Below are positions 9,561-20,501 of a stretch of DNA of 64,000 nucleotides, piece by piece. The position numbers and the translations under genes were made by a program. Location of the stretch: assembly GCA_021292165.1 (NCBI GenBank), contig CM037876.1, forward strand, positions 315,980,803-316,044,802. Reading direction: 5' to 3'. Positions within the stretch are counted from its first letter, which is position 1; the number at the start of each line of letters is the position of its first letter. Below the pieces are notes generated by a model. It did no database searches. It was not told where the DNA came from and worked only from the letters and a program-made list of their open reading frames with translations. This DNA is from Shinisaurus crocodilurus. Lineage: Eukaryota; Chordata; Lepidosauria; Squamata; Shinisauridae.

Positions 9561-10280
9561 GCTTCTAGCATCATCCCTTGTGACCCTTTGTGGGATCCCA
9601 GGGCACACCTCTCAGATCCTACAGCCATTTGGGATGACAAAATGCCTCAGGCATTGTCAGCCCCAGTTCTCTCCTCCAAACTGCCCACCAGCCAAAACCT
9701 AACTGCAAGCCATGCTTTTATGTGAATCCAGTATCAACACTCAGAAGTCTTTAAAAAAAGACAACACACCCCAGCATTTGGAGAGTGAGTTCTCCCATTC
9801 TTCACTGGGATGTGCCTCTCGGTGACAGCATCAGTAAATTGCCTATGTATCCATTTCAACAGTTAGGCTTTTGGGGGTGGGTATTTTTTAATTAAAAAGC
9901 CATGTAAGAGTTATATCAGTTCTCCAGCATCATTGTAGTTCCTGCCACATGAAATAATGCCTTTTTATAATTAAACTTTTTTTTTTTTTTTTTCTGGAGC
10001 CACGCAACTGGAGTAGAGATATATTCCACACAATCTGTCACTGTCCAACCATGTCAAGGACAGTTCTTCTGCAGCCAGAATGTGACAGACAGTAACAAGG
10101 AGGCAAAAGGAAATGGACTCTTGTTCTCCTCGCTTTTTCCAGCCGTATATCTTGCAGCGAGCTTTCGCTCCACGAACCTGCATGTCTTTTGCACTCAAAT
10201 AGTCTTCTGGACATCATTGCATGAGATACATGGCAGCTTTCTCTCAGTGTGGAAGCTGCAACCCTAGTATCTGGAGAAAA
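9561..10280. other. No recognised feature
   Basis: Largely unique sequence with a T run at 9978-9993. No coding or repeat family is recognised. Confidence 0.4.
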
Positions 10281-10284
10281 CAGA

Positions 10285-10530
10285 TCTTGCCCAGTCAAAT
10301 GTGCCCCCTGGTTACATGCAGACTAGACTGTGATAATGTGCTCTGCACGGGGCTGCCTCTGAAGATGGTCCGGCAGCTACGACTGGTGCGGGATGCGGCT
10401 GCCTGGTCGCTTGCGATGGCCAGGCAATCCAGTCATATTGCTGCTATTTGGTATCAGCTGCAGCTCCACGAAGCACCAACACGCACCACTAGCACCCTCA
10501 TGGGCAGCCCCACCCTTTTATTCCTGGTAG
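10285..10530 (+). mobile_element. L2 LINE fragment
   Basis: A degraded L2 ORF2 C-terminal region: MCPLVTCRLDCDNVLCTGLP and KMVRQLRLVRDAAAW correspond to the LDYCNALYxGLP and KLQLVQNAAAR blocks seen in the L2 copy at 55092-55720. Confidence 0.75.
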
Positions 10531-10539
10531 CTAGAATGT

Positions 10540-10676
10540 ATATTTATTTATTCATTTATTTAAAATATTTCTAGACCGCCTTTTAGGGCAGGAGCCCTGC
10601 CAAGGTGGCTTGCAATCATTCGCGTCATTATAATTTAAAAAAAACAAACAGCCGATACAGTAATAAAACAGCCAAC
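10540..10676 (-). mobile_element. LINE 3' UTR fragment
   Basis: A TTTATTTATT tract followed by 'ctagaccgccttttagggca' and 'aaggtggcttgcaatc' is, on the minus strand, the 3' end of a LINE/L2-type repeat. A related piece lies at 32880-33000. Confidence 0.5.
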
Positions 10677-10677
10677 A

Positions 10678-11173
10678 CCTCACCTTAAGAAGGACATAGA
10701 CAAACTGGAGAGGGTTCAGAGGAGGGCAACAAGGATGATAAAGGGACTGGAAACAAGGCCCTATGAGGAGAGACTGAAAGAACTGGGCATGTTTAGCCTT
10801 CAGAAGAGGAGGCTGAGGGGAGATATGGTAGCACTCTTCCAGTACTTGAAGGGATGTCACACAGAGGAGGGCCAGGATCTCTTCTCGATCATCCCAGTTT
10901 GCAGGACACGGAATAATGGGCTCAAGGTACAGGAACCTAGATTCCACCTAAACATCAGGAAAAATTTCCTGACTGTCAGAGCAATAAGACAATGGAATCA
11001 ACTACCTAGGGAGGTGGTGGGCTCTCCCACTCTGGAGGCATTCAAGGTGCAGCTGGACAGACATCTGTCAGAGATGCTTTGACCTGGATTCCTGCATTGA
11101 GCAGGGGGTTGGACTCGATGGCCTTGTAGGCCCCTTCCAACTCCACTATTCTATGATTCTATGATTCTATGAT
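10678..11173 (+). mobile_element. CR1 LINE, 5'-truncated
   Basis: It starts at the 'cacctcaccttaagaaggac' segment and keeps an open frame from [18 protein letters not shown] to RHLSEML plus stop at about 11080. The 3' UTR follows and ends in repeated ATTCTATG (11149-11173). About 0.5 kb of the 3' end is present, which is typical 5' truncation. Confidence 0.95.
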
Positions 11174-11655
11174 AAAAACAGCACACATAAAAACATCACC
11201 AGCACAAAGAATACTTGTAATAGATATAATAGGCAGCCAAAATATATTTGGGGCTTCCTAGGATAGAAAAAGTTGAGGGGTGGGGCATTATTCCCCCTTG
11301 TCTTCCGAATATTCCATTTCCTGGCAACATTTCTCATGCAAAAATGATCACATACACTGCTTCTAAGATTAACTTGTAATGGCCCAGAACTAGGGATGGA
11401 TGGATTTTGTTCAATCCATTGCATCTGTGCTTTGCGGATTGTCAGGTGTCTTTCGCTCCAATCTCTGCTCATTGGCAGCTTTGAATTTCCCCCCCCTTTG
11501 GAGAAGTACACAAAAATTCTGCCACAGTTACAGAACTTTCGCTGGCATGTAACATTTTCCATATTTTTCTTAGCTCAACGTACAATCAAGGAGCAGAGCA
11601 TACAAAAATAGACTGCAACGCAGCGGAGGCTGAAGAGAGATCAGAAATGTATAAA
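11174..11655. other. Old repeat or unique sequence
   Basis: No gene. The right part may be the far end of the diverged repeat that continues at 11660-11960. Confidence 0.35.
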
Positions 11656-11659
11656 ACAC

Positions 11660-11960
11660 TCTGTGTCTTATAAAATGGTGTACTGTATATATTAGTATAT
11701 TTTCCAGCAACGTTCATATTTTTGTATGACTGAATTTACATAAAATTCTGGAAAGTTAAAAACAGTCCACAAGTCCACAGAGCTGGAAAAAGCCAGTCAG
11801 CTGTGGAAGTCAAGGGTCCGATTCACAGGAATCTGAAGTCATGTGACTCCGCTGCGGATTTCCCCAAGATCCCTACCCACAACACGTTTCATCTTCAGGT
11901 GTATTTAAAGGCTCCTGTTGGCTCACATACACAAATGTTTGGGTTTTAAAAACTGTTTTA
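11660..11960 (-). repeat. Unclassified repeat family A
   Basis: On the minus strand, words such as 'ttcagattcctgtgaatc', 'tctgtggacttgtggac' and 'ttccagaattttatgtaaa' match 28775-29060 and 45690-45960 in the same order. The three copies are strongly diverged, so the family is old. Confidence 0.55.
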
Positions 11961-12002
11961 AATGTGGAAAGGGTGAGCTATAAGATCGTTAGCAGTAGAA
12001 CC

Positions 12003-12440
12003 TATGTCTTATTTATTTAATTAATACATTTAAAACATTTCTTATCCACCTTTCATGACTTCCCAAGGCAACTTACAATACAAAAGAAAAATACAATGTC
12101 AGTATGACAAGTTCATGCACTCACAAAATAATTCATTATTTAAAAAGAATGACAATAAACTGCAAGAGAAAATGTAACAAAACCCAGATCTGAACTAAAA
12201 CCAGGAGGAGGAGCAGCGTGCACAACAAACCTTTTCAGTTAAAAGCCAGGGAAAATAAGCAGGTCATTTTTTATTTATTTATTTATTTACATTTATTAAT
12301 CGCCCATCTGGACGGCAACCAGATATTATTAAAGCCCTGTTGAAAACAGCAACAAATGGAGCCAGCCATAGGCCTCTCAAGAGGGAAATCCAAAGGGTAG
12401 GGGGGGCACCAGTGAGAAGGCCCTGTCTTGAATGCCCACC
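12003..12440 (-). mobile_element. L2 LINE 3' fragments
   Basis: Two adjoining pieces begin with TTTATTTA tracts: 12005-12250 and 12266-12440. The second encodes, on the minus strand, the L2 block with 'gcattcaagacagggccttc' followed by 'tcactggtgcccccc'. Both lack intact frames. Confidence 0.65.
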
Positions 12441-12559
12441 AACCTTGTTGATCTTAGTGGTGCCTCCAAAGATGATCTTGGACATGGGCAGGTTCATCAA
12501 GGTGTAGGCAGGAGAGATGGCTGAGAATTCTGTTGTTTTCATTTTTTTTATATAAGAAC

Positions 12560-12880
12560 CAAAATTAACTTTTTAATATATATCTAAACAGGATGGAAAT
12601 ATTTGCATTTTTTAAAGAAATGAATGTGGGAGAAAGCAAAACTGTCAGATTAGTCTATCCAGGCAGAGGACTTTGAGCACTTAGCTCTTCAGTTCGGGTT
12701 TGAATCCTTGTGTATTCAATGATAGAAGTACTGAATTAGGATTGCCATCATTTTTCCCCCCCGACAGGCTCCTCATCTTTGACTGCTAAATGGCAGGCAG
12801 GTACTTCATGGTTCTCTCTATGCTGGGAATAGCTGTGCCTATTGAATATGAGTGGTACAGACGGGTGAGAATCCCTAGTT
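12560..12880 (+). repeat. Unclassified repeat family B
   Basis: Aligned by eye with 29268-29545: 'aaacaggatggaaa', 'gtgggagaaagcaaa', 'gcacttagctctt', 'gacaggctcctc' and 'agctgtgcctattga' occur in the same order and spacing. Diverged; class unknown. Confidence 0.6.
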
Positions 12881-13009
12881 ATGCCCCTGTAAATCTTAAC
12901 AACATTGAATAAATACAGAAAGATCCACCCCTCACCGTTTATCTCTCTATTTGCATCAGTTATAAGTCAGTTATTTAATTTCACTATATAAGAAGAGGGC
13001 AGGTTAGAT

Positions 13010-13757
13010 TATTTTAAGGTCTTCATAACTGAAGATGGGATTATTTTATATAAGAAATTTATTAATAGGGATCAGGAGAATTTGTTCCTCTTGTTGCATC
13101 AATGCTTTCAGCTACAACATTTCTTGGTATAGAAACTTCAAAGGAATTATCTCTTAAGAGATTTGAAAAAGTGGGAGTAGATTTTTGCTGGGAGGGATTA
13201 CTAGCTGAAGTGTACAATCTCATTATAGATGGAACTGTGAGAGATGATGCCGGTAAGAAAAAATGAGGGGAAGAATTGGATAGAAACAGAACTAATAAAT
13301 AATGGCTGCACGTTATTTTTCATTGTATCCACATGTTTTTAATATTCCATGAAGTTGAAAGGAACACAATAGAAGCGGTTGCACTCCACACATAAAATCA
13401 CCACAATTTATGGCATTCATCACATTAAGTGTTGGAAGTGCCAAGCACCTGATGACAACTTCATGCATCTGTGGTAGAACTGTCCTCAATGTCCATGAAT
13501 TTTGGAAGAAAGTTTTTGATGATATATGTATTGGATTGCCAGGGTTAAATTCAAATTAGACCCATTTGTGCGATTGTTATTTAAATGGTTCCGTCTTGGT
13601 ATAAATGCAAGGTATTCATTGAGAATCTACCATTTAACAGCAAAGGTTATGACTGCCAAATAGTGGAAAGTTAAGGGACACATTCAATATTAAAATGAAT
13701 GAGGAAGGATCTAAATACCAGCCAAATCGTTAAGATGGCCACTTTGTTGCATATGTG
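13010..13757 (+). mobile_element. L1 LINE ORF2 C-terminal fragment
   Basis: A degraded frame encodes KCQAPDDNFMHLWWNCPQ followed by FWKKVF-like residues in a neighbouring frame, corresponding to the L1 ORF2 cysteine-rich block (KC...FxHxWWxCP...FW). Further on, LLTAKVMTAK.WK resembles the L1 'AR..IA..WK' end. Many stops. The hAT at 13766-14679 sits at its right end. Confidence 0.7.
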
Positions 13758-13765
13758 GAAGGAAC
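13758..13765. repeat. Target-site duplication, left copy
   Basis: GAAGGAAC, repeated exactly at 14680-14687, brackets the hAT element. Confidence 0.95.
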
Positions 13766-14679
13766 CAGGGATGTTGAAGAGTCCTTGGTCTCGAGTCACG
13801 AGTCGAGTCACGAGTCTTTGGACCTGAGTCTCGAGTCCGAGTCCGAGTCCTTGGTCCAAAATGGTGACTCACGAGTCTCGAGTCACGAGTCACTCCCAAA
13901 GCTGACTCCACGAGTCCCTATTAAAATCAATGGGGGTTTTTCCCAACAAAATAAGGCTACTTCAGATGTGTGGCTTAAATAAATTCTAGGCACAAGTGTG
14001 CCTTCTTATTTCAAAACTCTGCAGCTGATTTTGGCAAGAACAGACCAGGCAGACAAACCCAAAATAACCAGGCAGGCAGAGGAGGCAGGGGACCCCAAAG
14101 CAGGCAGGCAGAGGCAGCCAAACCCAAAATGTCTGAAAGGCTGCATTTTAGAAAAATGATTTTAAAAAATAAACTTGCTGTACTTCCTAAAACTTATCCA
14201 TGTTGCATTTGAGGAACATGATTTTTTTCTAAATGTTTGGCCCCCATTCTGGAATGGTGAGATCTCATCACAATTCCACCCTCACTGAACACCCGCTCCA
14301 CTGGTGATGAACTTGCTGGAACCAGAAACACACTCAGAGCAGCCACACAGAGTAATCTCAGGTCTTTCTTCTGCCTCTCCCAAGTACGCGATACATCAAT
14401 CAAAATAAATCTTGACACACTGTTGGGGTTGCACTCCTGGTAGCCGTCCATAGTGGCCAAGCAGCGGCACACCTCGCTTCCATGCGCTCTTCGCCGGCAA
14501 TCACGCTCCTCTCCACTCCTTCTGGCACAGCCCAGGGATGTTGAAGAGTCCTTGGTCTCGAGTCCCGAGTCGAGTCTCGAGTCCCATTAAAAATATTGGG
14601 ACTCGAGTCCGAGTCGAGTCAGAGGAGGGACTCAGTCCGACTCACGAGTCGAGTCCTCGAGTCCGAGTCCCCATCCCTG
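13766..14679. mobile_element. hAT transposon with GAGTC subterminal arrays
   Basis: This 914-bp element has ends CAGGGATG...CATCCCTG and perfect 8-bp duplications GAAGGAAC. Both subterminal regions are filled with alternating GAGTC/GACTC units (13788-13912 and 14557-14671), and hAT transposases are known to bind subterminal repeats. The interior holds a transposase remnant (14194-14472, minus strand). A second copy of the left-end sequence begins at 14533, so the element looks like a fusion of a longer element and a 147-bp terminal module. A 543-bp deletion derivative is at 44109-44651. Confidence 0.95.
14194..14472 (-). pseudogene. hAT transposase C-terminal (dimerisation) remnant
   Basis: The 92-residue open frame contains VPASSSPVERVFSEGG and RSHHSRMGAKHLEK, the conserved hATC block (vPasSapvERvFS.aG...R) that closes hAT transposases. 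The rest of the transposase, including the catalytic DDE residues and the BED zinc finger, is missing. It is therefore a fragment carried inside a non-autonomous element. Confidence 0.85.
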
Positions 14680-14687
14680 GAAGGAAC

Positions 14688-15020
14688 ATAAAAAAGAGCC
14701 ATGCTGGATCAGACCAAAGGCCTAGCTCAAGCAGCATTCTCTTCACACAGTGACCAACCAGATGCCTGTGGAAAGCCTACAAGCAGGACACGAATACAAC
14801 AGCACCCTCTGGCAACTGGGATGCACAGCAAACTTCCTCCAGTAGCGGAGGACGCATATATGCTAAGCCACTTCGACTAGTAGTCTTTGATAGCCTTCTC
14901 CTCCATGTGTTTGTTTAATTCACTTTTCAAGCCATCCAAATCGGTGGCCATCACTACATCCTTTGGGAGTAAATTTCATCGTTTAGCTTTGTACTCTGTG
15001 GAGAAGGAATAACTCTGACA
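14688..15020 (+). repeat. Squamate interspersed repeat ('ctggatcagacc' type)
   Basis: It begins 'gaacataaaaaagagccatg' and continues with 'ctggatcagaccaaaggcc', 'acagtgaccaaccagatgcc' and 'aagcctacaagcaggacac', shared with the minus strands of 24440-24600 and 56940-57175. The far part (14930-15010) is only seen here. The LINE or SINE class is not determined. Confidence 0.65.
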
Positions 15021-16355
15021 GGTGAATTAAAAGGGGAGACCCTTGAGCCTTGGCTTTGGGCGGTATAGAAATGTAATGGATGAAATGAAATGAACGTCCT
15101 CTCATAGGAATTAATCATTTCTTTGGTAACTGGTGATTATGTAAGATTCCCTTTTGTAAATGTCCTCTCATTGGAATGAACTGCTTCTTTGTTGGGTAAT
15201 TGGTGATTATATAAGATCCCTTTTTGTTAATATTTACAACTGTAAATTGTAAACTGTATTTTTGTCCTGGAGGAGAAAGACTCACTTCATCATCAGGTGG
15301 CCCATTTGATGGGGCATTAATAGGAAGAAAGGCCCTGTTCTTGGGGGGGGGGGGCATCTCTCTGGAGTGGCCCATAAATCCCTTATTCCAGGGTGCCTTA
15401 GGGGAAGGAGTACAGCTGGTGGACTCCCTCCATGGCTGCCTCCTCCTTCCCATTGCCTGGGGGCAAGACCCTGACCCTTCTCTAGGATTTGTGCCAGGCC
15501 TCCCCTCTTGCTGTCAGGGCTTTCTGAAGGGCTCCTTGGATGTTCCAGGACTTCTGCACATCAGCAATATCACACCCCTTCTGGCCAAGTCATGTAAACA
15601 TCCGGTCAGGCCAGCCAAAGTGAGGAACAACACAGGGGCCGTAAGTGGCGTGGCATCCAAACCAGTCCATTCCACAGCCTCAGCATTCCAGTTTCCACCA
15701 TCATCTCCTTTGATGTCAGCGGCACAGGGCATTCTGTTTTCCATGTTAAGACAACAGAGTAGGGGTCCTCAAACTTTTGGGTCGGTGGGCATTTTGAGAG
15801 TGTCATGGGTGCTCTCACAAAATGGTTGCCATGGGCAGGTGTGCCCATTCTGCCAAGGAGGCCATGGCTGGTCACAAAACACTCATTTCCTAGAAGGCAA
15901 ACTGGTGAGACTAAAAGGAAAGAAGCTTACCCAAGAATCCAAATACAAGGCATAGGTGGGGTCTGAGCGCCAAAACACAGAGCCACTTACTTGGACCCAA
16001 ATAAAGATGGTCCCGGAGGCACTTTGCTTTGCAGCATGCCTGCCTCACAGTTAAAAACAAATTTTTTTAGAAAAAAAATCCTAAGAAATGAAATTGAAAT
16101 CAGGAAGGGCACGGAAACAGCTGGGCACCAAGGGAGGCATCCGTGGGGGATCCACTGGAGACCCGATGATAGAGAAAACAGGCCAGAGTTGCACCTTGGG
16201 GATTTCCACTTCTGTAGTTGTTGCTGTATATCTTGACCAGGATTTACCCCAGAAAGTTGAACATTCGTTATGGGTGAATGAACCTGGAATCGGATTGTCC
16301 TAAAAACCAAACCTTATGCATATGGAGCCCCCACCCACCCTTCCAGAGTATGCTC
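15021..16355. other. No recognised gene
   Basis: An open frame of 243 codons at 15224-15955 has no visible domain, and its Gly/Pro/Leu-rich composition fits a chance frame. Bases 15755-15860 ('aggggtcctcaaacttttgg') resemble the end of an old hAT element. A 34-bp word 'gtgattat.taagatcccttttgt' is loosely repeated at 15131 and 15203. Confidence 0.4.
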
Positions 16356-16359
16356 TTAG

Positions 16360-16480
16360 GGCACGATCCTATGCACATTTAGACACAAAAAAAATTCCAA
16401 CAACTTCCAGCATTCCTGGCTGGAGAATACTGGGAGTTGTACAGCTTTTTTCTGTCTAAATATGCATATGGTTGCACACC
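16360..16480. repeat. Foldback repeat F3
   Basis: The left arm 'atgcacatttagaca...aaaaaa...acaacttccagcattc' pairs with a right arm whose reverse complement is 'atgcatatttagacagaaaa...acaactcccagtattc', around the centre 'ctggctgg' (16417-16424). The arms are about 55 bp and diverged. The core ACAACTCCCAG resembles the hairpin MITE arm. Confidence 0.7.
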
Positions 16481-17030
16481 TGGAAGTTTTAAAATGCATA
16501 TCCCACCTTTTAGTCTATATAGCATACAGTCAACTGAACACAACGAAAACACCTTTGAAACAACAAAGATGGCGCACGGAGCAAAATTGAGTGGCTATGA
16601 GTCTGAGTTATGAACCCAGCCATCCCCAGTTTGGACCTCATCCCTTCCATGAACAAACCAGCTGGGCCTAGGCAAGCTACTGTCTCCCAGCCTCAGCTCC
16701 ATCATCTGTAGTATGGGGATAATACAATGTTATGCTCCCCCCCCTTTTTCTTTTTCTTTTTCTTATTAGTAAGGATGATTGAGATAATGCATGGGAAGCA
16801 CTCTGGCCTAATACCGAGCAGAAATGTGGGTCCCCTTTTCATAACACTTCTTTTGCTCCTGCTCCTCACTATGAAACGATCCCCCCACCCCAATTTTGCT
16901 CATCTTTCAGGGGATATGTGAACAAAGACAAAAGCGGCTGTCTCTTTTGAAAAGGCAATTCCCACTTTAAAGAAGGTGCTGCACACAGCACAATGCAGAG
17001 CACGGCTAGGCAACTGTGGGAGATCCAGGG
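16481..17030. other. No recognised gene
   Basis: A C/T-rich tract lies at 16737-16768. No coding, RNA or repeat assignment. Confidence 0.35.
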
Positions 17031-17034
17031 CCCG

Positions 17035-17035
<1 letters not shown>

Positions 17036-17065
<30 letters not shown>

Positions 17066-18026
17066 TATATTTATTCACCGCCCATCAGCCAAAAGGATCC
17101 CTGGGCGGTTTACAAAACAAAGCAACACAAAATAGCAACAAAAATAGTATAAAAACACAAACATATTAAAATATAACACGATAAAAAACAAGCCGCCAAA
17201 ATAAATTCAATCCAGCGGTACAGTGGCGATAATAAAAGGAATAAAATCAACCATTATAATATATAATGGTTTTTGGCCCCAGCCCTCTCCCTGTGGGCCA
17301 GGCAGCCCCCCTGTGGCTCCCCCACAACTGAAAAACAAGCTAGATTTAGCCATTTTAATGCTCCATGGCACTAAAGCGGACATCCCCCCCTTCCCTAGCC
17401 CCCGCTGCCGCCAAAGTTGCCGAGAGAAAGGGATGGCAAACCGCATCATGGTGCAATCTGGCACTGTTGATTATTTGTCACCAATAACCAATGTTTACTG
17501 GGCAGCTGATACATTAGAAATGTAAAATACAGGATCGTAAAATGAGAACAATAAAACAGGTCAAGATAAAAGCAAGATAAAAATGGAGGTGCAGCAAAAC
17601 ATAATATAAAACCAAAATTAGAACCATCAGCAGGGATAAAACTGTGCAATGATCTAAAACAGTGTTCTCCAACCTTGGGTCCCCAGATGTTTTTGGCCTA
17701 CAACTCCCAGCATGCCCCAGCCAGCTACGCTGGCTGGGGCATGCTGGGAGTTGTAGGCCAAAAACATCTGGGGACCCAAGGTTGGAGAACACTGATCTAA
17801 AAACACTTCCTAAAATTCTTGGGGAAATTAAAAAATAAAAAGGTCCTCACTTGGTGCTGAAAAGGCCGTAACGTAGGTGACCCACAGGCGAGCCTCTCTG
17901 GGGATGGCATTCCACAGAGCACCACCACCACTGAAAAGACCCTCTCTTTTGTAGACACCTGTCCTGCCTCATTTGGTGGGGGCACCTGCGGGAAGAGGGC
18001 ATCGGATGATGCCTTGGGGAACCCAG
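17036..18026 (-). mobile_element. L2 LINE 3' end, interrupted
   Basis: A (TTTA)n tract at 17036-17062, then 'caccgcccatcagccaaaag' and 'ccctgggcggtttacaaaac', form the L2 3' UTR. 17490-17650 and 17803-18026 continue toward ORF2 ('aaaaaggtcctcacttggtg', 'ggcattccacagagc'). The hairpin MITE at 17660-17794 is inserted in it, so the L2 is the older insertion. Bases 17240-17440 are not clearly L2. Confidence 0.65.
17660..17794. mobile_element. Palindromic hairpin hAT MITE, copy 3
   Basis: A 135-bp near-perfect palindrome begins CAGTGTTCTCCAACCTTGG. Perfect target duplications ATCTAAAA are at 17652-17659 and 17795-17802. The loop trinucleotide orientation (TAC) is opposite to copy 1 (GTA), showing insertion in the other orientation. 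Each arm has the CTACAACTCCCAGCATGC core. Confidence 0.95.
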
Positions 18027-18486
18027 TAGTGAAATGTCACAAGAGGGCTTTTTGGCGTGTGTTTTTGCAGAGGGCTGCTTGGCCTTTTGGTGGGAGCTTC
18101 ACTGTTCTAAACTGGCAACATTTGAGCTGAAAAATAAACAGCAGAAGCATGTGGCAAAGCACTGGGCTGAACTGGGGAAGGAGCAAGAGGTCACCTGGGA
18201 GGAACTCAAAATGTGACACACACACCCACTGGAAAATCTGGCTCCATTTTGATGGGCCCTACCAGGAAACTGCTTCGCACCCTGACACTACTCAGCCATT
18301 TGCCTTCCTGATAAAAAAAAAAAAAGTTGGGGACGGGTGGGTTGGAGGAAGGACTTCCTGCCACGCAGAAGAGCCCCTTTTCCTGGCAGAGCTTGTAGTC
18401 TGCAAGCGAGGCTCCCTTGGGGTGGGCGGGATGCGGAATTTGAACCTTTTGAGCATTCCTGTTGAATGCTCAAAAAGGACCTCAAG
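18027..18486. other. No recognised feature
   Basis: An A run is at 18311-18323. No gene or repeat family recognised. Confidence 0.35.
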
Positions 18487-19046
18487 GACAATTCCCCTTT
18501 ACTCGGCACTGGTTAGGCCTCATCTTGAGTACTGCGTCCAGTTCTGGGCACCTCACTTTAAGAAGGACATAGACAAACTGGAGAGGGTTCAGAGGAGGGC
18601 AACAAGGATGATAAAGGGACTGGAAACAAGGCCCTATGAGGAGAGACTGAAAGAACTGGGCATGTTTAGCCTTCAGAAGAGGAGACTGAGGGGAGATATG
18701 ATCGCACTCTTCCAGTATTTGAAGGGATGTCACACAGAGGAGGGCAAAGATCTCTTCTCGTTCATCCCAGTTTGCAGGACACGGAATAATGGGCTCAAGT
18801 TACAGGAACCTAGATTCCACCTAAACATCAGGAAAAATTTCCTGACTGTCAGAGCAATAAGACAATGGAATCAACTACCTAGGGAGGTGGTGGGCTCTCC
18901 CACTCTGGAGGCATTCAAGGTGCAGCTGGACAGACATCTGTCAGAGATGCTTTGACCTGGATTCCTGCATTGAGCAGGGGGTTGGACTCGATGGCCTTGT
19001 AGGCCCCTTCCAACTCTACTTTTCTATGATTCTATGATTCTATGAC
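18487..19046 (+). mobile_element. CR1 LINE, 5'-truncated
   Basis: It begins at 'caattcccctttactcggca' and keeps one open frame, from [20 protein letters not shown] to RHLSEML plus stop (about 18956), then the 3' UTR and ATTCTATG tail (to 19046). By eye it is nearly identical to the same part of the 52918-54319 copy, so both inserted recently from one lineage. Confidence 0.95.
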
Positions 19047-19117
19047 AAGGTGTGTTCTTTTGTGTGTGTTTTTTAGCGTTTGATGATTTGATCTCCTGAT
19101 GATTTCAGTGTCTGTAG

Positions 19118-19330
19118 AGCAGGGGTGGGCACACCTGTCTCACCCTCGAGGTCCTCAGTCCCTGGTGGGTCATCTCACCTGCCAGGGGCCGCATGTCAGC
19201 AGTGCGTGTGGGGGCAAAGCCAGACTTAGGCAGGGCCAGGGCCAAAACTGTGTGGGTTTCTCTTTCTGCCACCCCCTTTTCGTGCACTCTCTCTTCCTTC
19301 CCACCCAGCAGACGACCAGGGATGGGACAG
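19118..19330 (+). mobile_element. Degraded hAT-like fragment
   Basis: It begins 'gcaggggtgggcacacctgt', an end typical of old hAT MITEs. The other end and the duplication are not found. Confidence 0.35.
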
Positions 19331-19478
19331 ATTGTCGGGTTGCCCCTAGATCCACATGGGTTGCCCACAGACTTTCTTTACAAGGACTCTTGGTACAGAC
19401 TCAGTTAGGGCTAAGATAAAGTCAATACCTTGAATTGTCCCTGAAGCAAAAGCACAAGAAAATGTATGTTTCCCTATT

Positions 19479-19484
19479 TTTATT
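19479..19484 (-). promoter_or_regulatory. Polyadenylation signal AATAAA
   Basis: AATAAA on the minus strand, 52 bases after the stop codon of the ORF at 19536-20501. The position is right for a short 3' UTR. Confidence 0.45.
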
Positions 19485-19535
19485 CTGCCTTTCGCAACCT
19501 GATCGTAAAAGAGGCCTACTGTTTCCCAGGGAGTG

Positions 19536-20501
19536 TTACTTATGCTTCTGGACTCGCACGAATCGCGTGACCCACTCCACCTCATGCTTGACGGCCACGC
19601 CTTCATCTTCTGCAGAAACTTCAACACTTGTCTTTACAGCCCCGCTCTCCAGGTCCACATATGTCTGTGCAGATTCTATGTTCACCAGGGCTCCCTCGCC
19701 CAGGAATTCCTCAATATAATCATAATAATCATCATTGTTGCTGGCGTGGGAATTTATTTGCCTGCAAATCTCTTCCTGGGAATTATGCAAACTGATATTT
19801 TGGTACTCTGGATTCTTAGTGGAAGGTGGCAATCTGACAGCATCCCTTTCATTACATTCGGGACTGGGCAGGAAGAAATCCTCATCTCTCTTTCCTTCAG
19901 CTACATTTGTGTCAGGTTGGGCTTCTTTTTCTCCACATTCCCGTACATCTGCATAATTTTTAGGAATCCTAACTCTGGACAGATTTGAGGATCCTCCATT
20001 CACATTTCCACAATCTTCTGGAGCCATTCTACTGATGGTTGTTGGAAGCTCAGTCTCTCTTGCCTTCAGACTACAACTTGACAGGAATTCGCTGGATCTG
20101 CTGTTGACAAAGACTCCCTCTTGGGAAGAAACCAAGGCATGTGCCGTATCACGATTGACATCTCTCACTTCTTTATAGGAACTGCTGGAAATATCACTTT
20201 GTTTGTTTTCATCCATCTGTTCTTTCTGTTTATCCATCAGATGAAATGGGTCTGACGGTTCTAGACTCTCTCTAGAGCTTCTCTCTGGGGCTTCTTCGTC
20301 TTCCATGACAAAGTTGTCATTGCCACACACCTGATGTTGGTTCATCTCATTCTGACTCTGCACACCAAACTCAGGATTATATTTCTGTTCCATGATACCT
20401 TGCATTTCTTCTGTCCCCTTGCAGCTTCTGAGAATTGCCTGGCCCAGTGAGGGTTCAGGGTCATCCGTCCTTCCTTTCATTTCCATCCTATGAAGCCACA
20501 T
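19536..20501 (-). CDS. Unrecognised 321-residue acidic protein, candidate intronless gene
   Basis: This is the longest frame in the window that is not part of a recognised repeat or a CpG-rich tract. It starts at ATG 20501 (MWLHRMEMKGR), with an in-frame TAA six bases upstream; a second ATG lies five codons in. The product is hydrophilic, rich in Ser, Glu, Asp and Asn, with no membrane segment, signal peptide, zinc finger or other domain that I recognise. The C-terminal 60 residues are more ordered-looking (YYDYIEEFLGEGALV, SAQTYVDLESGAV, KHEVEWVTRFVRVQKHK). A CCAAT/CRE/TATA-like cluster about 420 bp upstream and AATAAA downstream would fit a single-exon gene or retrogene. Alternatively it is the last exon of a larger gene (a weak acceptor TTCATAG is at about 20486) or part of an unfamiliar transposon. 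A partial copy lies inverted at 21426-21561. I do not assign a function. Confidence 0.5.
   Translation of the reverse strand: MWLHRMEMKGRTDDPEPSLGQAILRSCKGTEEMQGIMEQKYNPEFGVQSQNEMNQHQVCGNDNFVMEDEEAPERSSRESLEPSDPFHLMDKQKEQMDENKQSDISSSSYKEVRDVNRDTAHALVSSQEGVFVNSRSSEFLSSCSLKARETELPTTISRMAPEDCGNVNGGSSNLSRVRIPKNYADVRECGEKEAQPDTNVAEGKRDEDFFLPSPECNERDAVRLPPSTKNPEYQNISLHNSQEEICRQINSHASNNDDYYDYIEEFLGEGALVNIESAQTYVDLESGAVKTSVEVSAEDEGVAVKHEVEWVTRFVRVQKHK

Noticed and set aside
15224..15955. 243-codon open frame
   Set aside because: Low-complexity Gly/Leu/Pro composition, no domain or regulatory context, and it overlaps an old hAT-like fragment.
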